Assembly (NCBI RefSeq): GCF_011078175.1 | Contig: NZ_JAALCJ010000001.1 | Span: 682,001-746,000 of the forward strand | Direction of reading: 5' to 3' | DNA: 64,000 bases | Origin: Enterobacter cloacae | GTDB taxonomy: Bacteria; Pseudomonadota; Gammaproteobacteria; Enterobacterales; Enterobacteriaceae | Part shown: positions 56,770 to 64,000 of the stretch, in pieces | Layout of the letters: the number at the start of each line of letters is the position of its first letter | Numbering within the stretch: position 1 is the stretch's first letter | Notes under the pieces: model-generated | Database searches by the model: none | Told to the model about the DNA's origin: nothing | The model's input: only the letters and a program-made list of their open reading frames with translations | Position numbers and translations under genes: made by a program

Positions 56770-59550
56770 TTATGCTTTTTTCGCGCGCATCGCCGCCTGA
56801 TGTCCGGCAAGAGTACCAAAAATAATGATATCTGCCACCGCGTTACCCCCGATGCGGTTACCGCCGTGGATGCCTCCGACAACCTCACCCGCAGCAAACG
56901 CTCCCGGCAATACGTTGTGGTTGCTGTCCAGCACGCAGGTTTCTGTGTTAATGGTTACGCCGCCCATGGTGTGGTGAACGCCCGGTGCAATCTGAATGGC
57001 GTAGAACGGCCCTTCGTTGATTGGCGCACGCAGCGCGGTGGTGCGGCCGAAATCATCGTCGTGCTGTTTCTCCACAAAGCCGTTGTAGCGTTCCAGCGTT
57101 GCCAGGAACTGATGGTGATCCATCCCCAGCGCTTCCGCCAGGGCTTTTGGCGAGCTGGCGCTGGTAACAAACCCTTTCGCGATGTACTCATCCGCGGCTT
57201 TGTTTTTGGCGCGAACATGCTCGTCAAAGACGATGTAAGCGTATTTCTCCGGTAGCGCGATAATCTGCGCCGAGACTTTGTCGCGGGTAGACATTTCGTT
57301 ATAGAAGCGGTTGCCCTGCTGGTTTACCAGAATCGCCCCGCCGCCGCGGATGGATTCGGAAATCAGATACGACGTTTTCTGCTCAACGGTTGGGTGGATC
57401 TGAATTTCGCCCATATCCACGGTGCCTGCACCGATACGTTCCAGTAGCGCGATGCCGCCGCCGGTTGCGCCTTTGTGGTTGGTGGTCACAAATCCTTCCA
57501 GGTCCGGACGATATTTCACTACCATCTGGCTGTTAGCGCTGAAGCCGCCGGTCGCGACAATGACGCTTTTGGTTGCCACGGTGAGGGTTTCGTTCTCTTC
57601 GGTAGTCAGACGCACGCCGGTCACTTCGCCATTTTCGAAAATGATGTCGCTCACGGAGGTATCCAGCATCACCTCGATGTTGCGCTTGTTGACGTTACGC
57701 ACCAGGCCGCTGATCAGATACCCGCCCACTGCGGAACCGTCTTTCGGACGGTGCGTACGGTCGATGCTCATCCCGCCGGTGGTGGTAATGTCGTTCAGCA
57801 TAATGCCGCGCGTGGCCAGCCATTCGATAGCCTGCGGCGCGTTCTCGACAAAGCGACGCAGCAGTTCAGGGTTGTTTTTGTTGCCACCGCCTTTCAGACT
57901 TTCCTGGTAGAACAGCTCTTTGCTGTCCTGAATACCCTTCACGCGCTGGAAGCGGGTCTCCGCCGCGTTCATCCCGGCCGAGGCTTTAATGGTGTTCCCG
58001 CCGATGGTTGGCATTTTCTCGACGATCAGCACGCTCGCGCCTTCGTCATGAGCCTGAATCGCCGCCGCCAGACCGGCCCCGCCGCTGCCGACCACGACCA
58101 CATCCACGCTTTTAGTCTCATTCGGGTCCACGCCCTCTTCTGCCGCCAGCGCTTTGCTGGATTTCAGCATCGCTTTCGAGACCGCTTTTTTCACCGCCTC
58201 GCTCTGGCTGGTCGCGCCGGTGATAGCATCCACGTGCGGGGTGTTGGCATCCAGAATACGGGTGCGGATCTCTTCGAAGCTGGTGACAAACTCGACGTCT
58301 TCACTCGGGCCGGAGGCCAGTTCGATATCGGCAATGCGATCGGTTTCGAGGCTGACGTTAATCACCAGTTCATTAGCATCGTCCTGCACTTTTTCAATAA
58401 AGGTGCCCGGTTTGAATTTAGATTCGCCCATGCTCATGTCGCGGATCATCGCTTCCACCAGCGAGAAGCGCCACAGCGGTTCCGGGATGCTCAGTTCTTC
58501 GCGTTTGGTACTGTCCATAAACAGCTCCAGGCTTTCGCCCGCCGCGATGCGATCGGTCCAGTCCGGGTAGGCGATAGTGGCGCGTCCGACGGCAATCAGG
58601 TCGTAACCGTGATCCAGCGCTTCATTCACATCCGCGGCATTCACTACGCCGCCAACGCCCATCACCGGTACCTGCGCCAGCGTGTCAGAGCGCATGGCGC
58701 AGTATTTTTCGATAAGTGGCGTCGGGTCCTGAGTATCGACGATAGAAGGACGCAGGGCGGCACCAAGGGAGAAGTGGAGATAATCCACCCCGCGAGCGGC
58801 CAGTTTTTCCAGAAGATAGAGGGTGTCTTCGAAGCGAATGCCCGGGACTTCAAGCTCTTCCGGAGAGAAACGGTAGCCAATGATAAACGCGTCGTCGGCG
58901 TACTGGCGCACCATCTTATGGGTAATGTCCAGCACCGCCAGCGGGAATTTCGCGCGGTTATCGCGGCTGCCGCCCCACTCGTCGTCGCGCTGGTTGGAGT
59001 TCGGGGAGAAGAATTGCTGGATCAGATAGGTATTCGCCCCGTGGATTTCCACGCCGTCGAAACCGGCCTGGATGGCGCGACGTACGGCCTCACCAAACTT
59101 GCCGACCATGCCTTCCACTTCTTCGGCGGTCAGCGCAACCGGCGTCGCGGCACCGTCACGCGGTGCGGCAACGGCGCTTGGGCCAACCGGCGTGCGACCG
59201 CCGATCAGTTTTGGGTCGACCATGCGGCCGCCGTGGTAGATTTGCAGCAGGGCTTTGGAGCCTTTTGACTTGATGGCGTCAGCGATTTTTGCCAGCCCGG
59301 CGATTTTCTCGTCGTTATCAATGCCAATTGCGCCCGGGAACGCCAGGCCGAGATCGTCAACAAAACAGCACTCAACGATGATGGTGCCGATGCTGCCCGC
59401 GCGGGCGCGGTAGTACTCCACCAGCTCGCTGGTCACGGTGCCATCGTAATAACCGGTACAGGTTGTCATCGGGGCCATTAACAAACGGTTTTTCAGTTCA
59501 GTACCATTCGGTAATGTGAAGGGGCTTAAAATACGTTCGTTAGTGCTCAT
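56770..59550 (-). CDS. three-domain soluble NADH:fumarate reductase
   Basis: The product has 926 residues. Residues 1-370 are an Old Yellow Enzyme-like NADH:flavin oxidoreductase (KNRLLMAPMTT, QIYHGGRM, GFDGVEIHGANTYLIQQFF, WGGSRDNRAKFPL). Residues 380-460 are an FMN_bind domain with the flavinylation motif DAITGATS (441-448, Thr447). Residues 480-926 are a FAD-binding fumarate reductase domain (VVVVGSGGAGLAAAIQA, catalytic RGGGAILVNQQGNRFYNEM, HHTMGGVTINT). Electrons would pass from NADH via FMN to the covalent FMN and FAD, reducing fumarate to succinate. A similar cytoplasmic enzyme is known in Klebsiella. No signal peptide. Exact substrate (fumarate or a related enoate) is inferred. Confidence 0.88.
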   Translation of the reverse strand: MSTNERILSPFTLPNGTELKNRLLMAPMTTCTGYYDGTVTSELVEYYRARAGSIGTIIVECCFVDDLGLAFPGAIGIDNDEKIAGLAKIADAIKSKGSKALLQIYHGGRMVDPKLIGGRTPVGPSAVAAPRDGAATPVALTAEEVEGMVGKFGEAVRRAIQAGFDGVEIHGANTYLIQQFFSPNSNQRDDEWGGSRDNRAKFPLAVLDITHKMVRQYADDAFIIGYRFSPEELEVPGIRFEDTLYLLEKLAARGVDYLHFSLGAALRPSIVDTQDPTPLIEKYCAMRSDTLAQVPVMGVGGVVNAADVNEALDHGYDLIAVGRATIAYPDWTDRIAAGESLELFMDSTKREELSIPEPLWRFSLVEAMIRDMSMGESKFKPGTFIEKVQDDANELVINVSLETDRIADIELASGPSEDVEFVTSFEEIRTRILDANTPHVDAITGATSQSEAVKKAVSKAMLKSSKALAAEEGVDPNETKSVDVVVVGSGGAGLAAAIQAHDEGASVLIVEKMPTIGGNTIKASAGMNAAETRFQRVKGIQDSKELFYQESLKGGGNKNNPELLRRFVENAPQAIEWLATRGIMLNDITTTGGMSIDRTHRPKDGSAVGGYLISGLVRNVNKRNIEVMLDTSVSDIIFENGEVTGVRLTTEENETLTVATKSVIVATGGFSANSQMVVKYRPDLEGFVTTNHKGATGGGIALLERIGAGTVDMGEIQIHPTVEQKTSYLISESIRGGGAILVNQQGNRFYNEMSTRDKVSAQIIALPEKYAYIVFDEHVRAKNKAADEYIAKGFVTSASSPKALAEALGMDHHQFLATLERYNGFVEKQHDDDFGRTTALRAPINEGPFYAIQIAPGVHHTMGGVTINTETCVLDSNHNVLPGAFAAGEVVGGIHGGNRIGGNAVADIIIFGTLAGHQAAMRAKKA

Positions 59551-59709
59551 AATAGAAACTCCAAACTTTAAAAATTAAGAATTCGTTATCGGAATGATTT
59601 TTTTATTTCGTGTTTTTTGCCGATGTCATGATAGTAATATAAAGCTTTTTTTAGTTTCCAAAGTCATTACGTTAGTTAATAAACTATTTAATCCCTTCGA
59701 TAACATTAA

Positions 59710-59725
59710 TAACACATTGGTGTTA
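59710..59725. promoter_or_regulatory. palindrome upstream of the fumarate reductase gene
   Basis: TAACAC-ATTG-GTGTTA is a perfect inverted repeat 160 bases before the reductase start. It resembles the dyads bound by LysR or response regulators. The binder is unknown; DcuR and the LysR protein at the right end are candidates. Confidence 0.4.
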
Positions 59726-59952
59726 GCGGGATTGTTTCACTTGTTCACAATAATTTAAAAAAAGTTAAATCAGAAAAGGTCAAACCAATACACCAAAGCT
59801 AGCTAAAACCCTTATAAAACAATAATAAACAAAACCACCGAAATTTAAATGTTATAGTTTTGATACATAAAATGCGTAAAACAAGCGTATAACCACACTA
59901 CTCAGAGTGGTTATTATAAAAAATATAAAAATAGCCATTCAGTTCCGTTTTT

Positions 59953-59966
59953 TTGATCGCGATCAA
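59953..59966. promoter_or_regulatory. perfect FNR box upstream of the transporter
   Basis: TTGAT-CGCG-ATCAA matches the FNR consensus exactly. A TATAAA -10 lies at 59991-59996, placing the box about 42 bases before the likely start, the position used for FNR activation. The remaining 609-base gap (59551-60159) is very AT-rich and holds no gene. Confidence 0.8.
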
Positions 59967-60159
59967 TAGTTATGGCATTCAAAAGAGCAATATAAAAACA
60001 TCATCATTTTTTATTTAGCGCAAACAAAAATGCGTTAAATCGCTATTAGTGAAAACACAAACCTGCACCTTAAATAACTAAAAAAAGCAAAAAGGATATT
60101 TCAAATGAATCTGTGTTTTCGCCGGGCGACGAATTTTTGACAACTTAAGACGTGAAACT

Positions 60160-61668
60160 ATGAATACAAAAACTGCTGTAACGCCTCCTGCGGCGAATCT
60201 GGCGTCAAATGGAACAGCAAAACGACTGCTGATGATGGCCCTGCCCGTCATTGTTGCCGTCCTGCTGTTGTTTGTCCCCGTTCCGGACGGGCTGCCGCCT
60301 TATGCGTGGCACTACTTCGCCATCTTTGTCGGCGTCATCGTCGGGTTAATTTTCGAACCGCTGCCGGGCGCCGTGATCGGTCTTACCGGCGTCGTGGCGA
60401 TTGCGCTGTGCAGCCAGTGGGTGCTCTTTAGCCCGGAACAGCTGGCTGACCCAAAATTCAAGCTGGCGGGCGCCTCCTTTAAATGGGCGGTCAGCGGGTT
60501 TGGTAACTCCACCGTCTGGCTGATTTTCGGTGCCTTTATGTTCGCCGCAGGCTACGACAAAACCCGCTTCGGCCGCCGTCTGGCGCTGATTCTGGTGAAG
60601 TACCTGGGCCGTCGCAGCCTGACGCTCGGTTACGCCATTACGTTTGCGGACCTGCTGCTGGCCCCGTTCACCCCGTCCAATACCGCGCGCAGCGGCGGGA
60701 CCATCTACCCGATCATCGCTAACCTGCCGCCGCTGTACGGCTCAAAACCCAATGACCCAAGCGCGCGCAAAATTGGTTCCTATCTGATGTGGGTAGCCAT
60801 CACCGCGGCCTGTATCACCAGCTCGATGTTCCTTTCCGCACTGGCACCTAACCTGCTGGCGCTGGCGCTGGTAAAAAGCACCGTTGGGATTGATATCTCC
60901 TGGGGCACCTGGTTCCTCGCCTTCCTGCCGCTGGGCATCCTGTTGATTCTGACCATGCCGCTACTGGCCTACTGGTTCTACCCGCCAGAAGTGAAAGTGA
61001 ATAACGAAGTACCGCTGTGGGCGACCCGCGAGCTGGAAAAACTCGGCAAACTGTCGCGCAATGAGATCCTGCTGCTGGTGTTTGTCTGCTGTGCGCTGCT
61101 GATGTGGATCTTCGCCGCGGCGTGGATTGAACCGGCCATGGCTGCCCTTCTGATCGTTGGCCTGATGCTGTGGACCGGCGTGCTGGAGTGGAACGATATC
61201 ACCGGTAACAAAGCCGCGTGGAACACCTTCGTCTGGTTCGCCACACTGGTAGCGCTGGCGGATGGCCTCTCCTCCACCGGCTTTATCAGCTGGCTGGGTA
61301 AAGAAGGCGGCCTGCTGATGAGCGGTATCTCTCCGGGTGTCGCCACCATCGTGCTGCTGCTGGCGTTCTACCTGCTGCACTACCTGTTCGCCAGCACCAC
61401 CGCGCACACCACGGCGCTGCTGCCCGCGATGCTGACCATCGCCTCCACCATTCCGGGCATGAATATGGAAGTGTTCGTCCTGCTGATGGTGACCTCGCTG
61501 GGCGTAATGGGGATCATCACCCCATACGGTACCGGTCCAAGCCCGATTTACTACGGTAGCGGCTACCTGCCAACCAAAGACTACTGGCGCCTCGGCACTA
61601 TCTTCGGTGCCATATTCCTGGCGGCCTTGTTACTGATTGGCTACCCGTGGATGTCCATGATGTTCTGA
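60160..61668 (+). CDS. DASS-family C4-dicarboxylate/tricarboxylate transporter
   Basis: The product has 502 residues with about twelve membrane segments. The two substrate and sodium motifs of the family are seen: FTPSNTARSGGTIYPI near 172 and ITPYGTGPSPIYYGSG near 452. Relatives include TtdT (tartrate/succinate antiporter) and CitT. Given the neighbours, exchange of malate, fumarate or tartrate for succinate is likely. The long leader carries an FNR site. A terminator separates it from fumarase. Confidence 0.88.
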   Translation: MNTKTAVTPPAANLASNGTAKRLLMMALPVIVAVLLLFVPVPDGLPPYAWHYFAIFVGVIVGLIFEPLPGAVIGLTGVVAIALCSQWVLFSPEQLADPKFKLAGASFKWAVSGFGNSTVWLIFGAFMFAAGYDKTRFGRRLALILVKYLGRRSLTLGYAITFADLLLAPFTPSNTARSGGTIYPIIANLPPLYGSKPNDPSARKIGSYLMWVAITAACITSSMFLSALAPNLLALALVKSTVGIDISWGTWFLAFLPLGILLILTMPLLAYWFYPPEVKVNNEVPLWATRELEKLGKLSRNEILLLVFVCCALLMWIFAAAWIEPAMAALLIVGLMLWTGVLEWNDITGNKAAWNTFVWFATLVALADGLSSTGFISWLGKEGGLLMSGISPGVATIVLLLAFYLLHYLFASTTAHTTALLPAMLTIASTIPGMNMEVFVLLMVTSLGVMGIITPYGTGPSPIYYGSGYLPTKDYWRLGTIFGAIFLAALLLIGYPWMSMMF

Positions 61669-61674
61669 TTTCTG

Positions 61675-61709
61675 ACCGCCGGGCTAACCTTCCGGCGGTT
61701 TTATTTTTA
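61675..61709 (+). terminator. terminator between transporter and fumarase
   Basis: ACCGCCGG, nine-base loop, CCGGCGGT and TTTATTTTT. It lies 6 bases after the transporter stop and immediately before the fumarase leader, so fumarase is partly uncoupled from transporter transcription, or is read by partial read-through. Confidence 0.8.
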
Positions 61710-61723
61710 TGGAGCAATACGCT

Positions 61724-63373
61724 ATGTCAGACAAACCGTTTTACTACCAGAACCCTTTCCCTCTCGCGCATGACGATACTGAATACTATCTGCTGACCAA
61801 AGAGCACGTCTCCGTTGCTAAGTTCGACGGTCAGGAAGTGCTGAAGGTTGAGCCCGAAGCGCTGACCCTGCTGGCACAGCAGGCCTTCCACGACGCGGCG
61901 TTTATGCTGCGCACTTCTCACCAGAAGCAGGTTGCGGCCATTCTGAACGACCCGGAAGCCAGCGAGAACGATAAGTACGTTGCCCTGCAATTTCTGCGCA
62001 ACTCCGAGATTGCGGCGAAAGGCGTGCTGCCAACGTGTCAGGATACCGGTACGGCAATCATTATGGGTAAGAAAGGCCAGCGCGTCTGGACCGGTGGCGG
62101 CGACGAAGCGGCGCTGAGTCAGGGCGTGTATAACACCTATACTGAAGACAACCTGCGCTACTCGCAGAATACGGCGCTGGATATGTATAAAGAGGTGAAC
62201 ACCGGCACCAACCTGCCGGCGCAGATTGACCTCTACAGCGTCGATGGTGAAGAGTACAAATTCCTGTGCATGGCAAAAGGCGGCGGTTCAGCCAACAAAA
62301 CTTATCTGTATCAGGAAACCAAAGCGCTGATTACCCCGGCGAAGCTGAAAAATTATCTGGTTGAGAAGATGCGTACCCTCGGTACTGCGGCCTGTCCGCC
62401 GTATCACATTGCGTTTGTGATTGGCGGAACATCAGCTGAAGCCACGCTGAAAACCGTCAAGCTCGCCTCTGCGCGCTACTACGATGGCCTGCCAACCGAA
62501 GGCAACGCGCACGGTCAGGCGTTCCGCGACGTTCAACTGGAACAGGAGCTGCTTCAGGAAGCGCAAAACCTCGGACTCGGCGCGCAGTTTGGCGGGAAAT
62601 ACTTCGCCCACGATATTCGCGTGATCCGTCTGCCGCGTCACGGCGCCTCCTGCCCGATCGGCATGGGGGTCTCCTGCTCCGCTGACCGTAACATCAAGGC
62701 GAAGATTAACCGCGAGGGGATCTGGATTGAGAAGCTGGAGCACAATCCGGGCCAGTATATTCCTGAATCCCTGCGCCAGCAGGGGGAAGGCGACGTGGTA
62801 AGCATTGATCTCAACAAGCCGATGCCCGACATTCTGGCGCAGCTTTCCGCGCACCCGGTATCCACCCGCCTGTCGCTGAACGGCACCATCATCGTGGCGC
62901 GTGATATCGCCCACGCGAAGCTGAAAGAGCTGCTCGATAACGGCGAAGCCCTGCCGCAGTACGTTAAAGATCATCCGATTTACTACGCAGGCCCGGCGAA
63001 AACGCCAGAAGGTTACGCGTCTGGATCCCTGGGCCCAACCACCGCCGGGCGTATGGACTCCTACGTGGACTTACTGCAATCCCACGGTGCGAGCATGATC
63101 ATGCTGGCCAAAGGCAACCGCAGCCAGCAGGTCACTGACGCCTGCCATAAGCACGGCGGCTTCTACCTCGGCAGCATCGGCGGCCCGGCGGCGGTGCTGG
63201 CGCAAAACAGCATCAAGAGCCTGGAGTGCGTGGCGTATCCGGAACTGGGAATGGAAGCCATCTGGAAAATTGAAGTGGAGAACTTCCCGGCGTTTATCCT
63301 GGTGGATGACAAAGGCAACGACTTCTTCCAGCAGATCCAGAATAAACAGTGCCAGGGGTGCTCACAGCGCTGA
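61724..63373 (+). CDS. fumA: class I fumarate hydratase
   Basis: The product has 549 residues from ATG 61724 (GGAG at 9 bases; the start [14 protein letters not shown] matches E. coli FumA). It is close to FumA/FumB throughout, with the three iron-sulfur cysteines in VLPTCQDTG (near 105), a second in the [14 protein letters not shown] to ACPPYHIAF region (near 224), and [11 protein letters not shown] (near 318). It interconverts malate and fumarate using an oxygen-sensitive 4Fe-4S cluster. Beside the reductase it may supply fumarate, like FumB with DcuB. FumA or FumB cannot be decided; the symbol is provisional. Confidence 0.92.
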   Translation: MSDKPFYYQNPFPLAHDDTEYYLLTKEHVSVAKFDGQEVLKVEPEALTLLAQQAFHDAAFMLRTSHQKQVAAILNDPEASENDKYVALQFLRNSEIAAKGVLPTCQDTGTAIIMGKKGQRVWTGGGDEAALSQGVYNTYTEDNLRYSQNTALDMYKEVNTGTNLPAQIDLYSVDGEEYKFLCMAKGGGSANKTYLYQETKALITPAKLKNYLVEKMRTLGTAACPPYHIAFVIGGTSAEATLKTVKLASARYYDGLPTEGNAHGQAFRDVQLEQELLQEAQNLGLGAQFGGKYFAHDIRVIRLPRHGASCPIGMGVSCSADRNIKAKINREGIWIEKLEHNPGQYIPESLRQQGEGDVVSIDLNKPMPDILAQLSAHPVSTRLSLNGTIIVARDIAHAKLKELLDNGEALPQYVKDHPIYYAGPAKTPEGYASGSLGPTTAGRMDSYVDLLQSHGASMIMLAKGNRSQQVTDACHKHGGFYLGSIGGPAAVLAQNSIKSLECVAYPELGMEAIWKIEVENFPAFILVDDKGNDFFQQIQNKQCQGCSQR

Positions 63374-64000
63374 GCGTTTCCATAACGCCGGAAGCAGCGA
63401 CAGCGTATCGTTGATCAACACGCGCTTGTCGCTGCCCGGCTTCCAGAGGGTGACCATCGTCTGGCTTATTCCCTGGCTGCCCACTTCGGTGGGCAGCCTT
63501 TTTACGTTTTTCCACTGCGTTGCGTGAAGATGAGTCGGCAAAAAACCCCAGCCGCAGCCCTGCTCCAGCAGGCCGCGCAGCATCTCCAGTTCGTTAGTGA
63601 AAAGCGTGTGCCCTGAAATTTGCAGGCGACGGGCAACCGGCTCGTCTGACGCGGCATGCATAATCACCTGTGGCACCAGAGAGAGATCGAGCAGCGACAC
63701 CGGCGACGCAACCTCCGCAAAAAGCGCCGTTGCGGCGTAAAAATCCATTTCGATCGCCCCCAGCGCCCGCCACTCCATTTCATTGCCCACGCTGCGGTTG
63801 CGCGCCTGGCAGATCCCCAGATCGGCCTGACCGTTTGCCAGCATCGCTTCCGCCTCATCGCGGGATGCGCTGGTCAGGCTCAGGCGGATCTTTTTCGTCG
63901 CCAGCGTGGCGATCAGCGCCTGTAAAAAAGCTCTGGGGGTGAACGGATCGTAAGCGAGGGCAATGTCCTGCGTCGCGCTGTCCGGTACCGTTCTGGCAAA
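63362..64000 (-). CDS. LysR-type regulator, C-terminal part (start outside window)
   Basis: About 212 residues of the effector-binding domain are present; the helix-turn-helix lies beyond the right edge. Features are the [19 protein letters not shown] start, the [13 protein letters not shown] strand and the [16 protein letters not shown] loop typical for LysR proteins. It converges with fumarase and overlaps its end by 12 bases. It may regulate fumarase or a gene to the right. The target is unknown. Confidence 0.85.
   Translation of the reverse strand, partial: FARTVPDSATQDIALAYDPFTPRAFLQALIATLATKKIRLSLTSASRDEAEAMLANGQADLGICQARNRSVGNEMEWRALGAIEMDFYAATALFAEVASPVSLLDLSLVPQVIMHAASDEPVARRLQISGHTLFTNELEMLRGLLEQGCGWGFLPTHLHATQWKNVKRLPTEVGSQGISQTMVTLWKPGSDKRVLINDTLSLLPALWKRSAL
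63475..63503 (+). terminator. fumarase terminator inside the LysR coding region
   Basis: GGCTGCCCAC, loop TTCG, GTGGGCAGCC and five T on the plus strand. The ten-base stem with a stable tetraloop lies 102 bases after the fumarase stop, within the convergent LysR gene. Confidence 0.8.

Noticed and set aside
57475..59268. 597-codon open frame on the plus strand opposite the fumarate reductase
   Set aside because: It is antisense to a clear 926-residue enzyme in a GC-rich region, has no ribosome site, and its product is rich in H, Q, R and F without domain pattern. It is a codon-bias shadow.

Overview
The window comes from a Gram-negative enteric bacterium, most likely Enterobacter or a close relative. 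The right half keeps the E. coli-like order fliE / fliFGHIJKLMNOPQR - rcsA - dsrA/dsrB - yodD - yedP - yedQ - yodC - yedI - yedA - vsr - dcm - yedJ - porin. Protein sequences are clearly diverged from E. coli, which fits Enterobacter. Genus is inferred from gene order and remembered E. coli proteins; no search was run.

Positions 1-30,480 are the integrase-proximal part of a lambdoid prophage that continues beyond the left edge. From left to right it carries head genes on the minus strand (capsid, decoration, protease/scaffold, minor head protein, portal, terminase), a second lambda-Int-like recombinase on the plus strand, lysis genes (holins, endolysin, Rz/Rz1), antiterminator Q, the nin region (ninG, ninE, ninB), Ea22-like accessory genes, replication genes P and O, and a GIY-YIG nuclease. 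The immunity region follows: a YdaS/YdaT-type pair on the minus strand faces an S24 repressor on the plus strand, with repeated operators on both sides. The plus-strand early operon then runs from a strong pL-like promoter through a zinc-rich protein, RecT, Gp157, a Dam-like methylase, excisionase and integrase. The integrase gene ends 26 bases before the fliE stop codon, so the prophage sits at the 3' end of fliE.

Positions 30,505-41,649 hold the flagellar basal body and export genes, with a FlhDC-type box between fliE and fliF. Next come the capsule activator rcsA with an RcsAB box, the DsrA small RNA (minus strand), dsrB, yodD, mannosyl-phosphoglycerate phosphatase, a GGEEF diguanylate cyclase, yodC, yedI, yedA, the dcm/vsr methylation and mismatch repair pair, an HD hydrolase and a general porin.

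Positions 52,385-64,000 hold a metabolic island: a MurQ-like SIS protein, a DcuS/DcuR-type two-component system, ApbE flavin transferase, a 926-residue three-domain soluble NADH:fumarate reductase, a DASS dicarboxylate transporter, class I fumarase and a LysR regulator cut by the window edge. Together these look like a self-contained C4-dicarboxylate uptake and fumarate reduction module. A perfect FNR box lies upstream of the transporter.

The most interesting items are: a solitary hairpin closely matching the core of type I-F CRISPR repeats inside the prophage; a heptamer iteron array within the O-like gene; several orphan phage genes bounded by their own promoters or terminators; and the fumarate reductase island.
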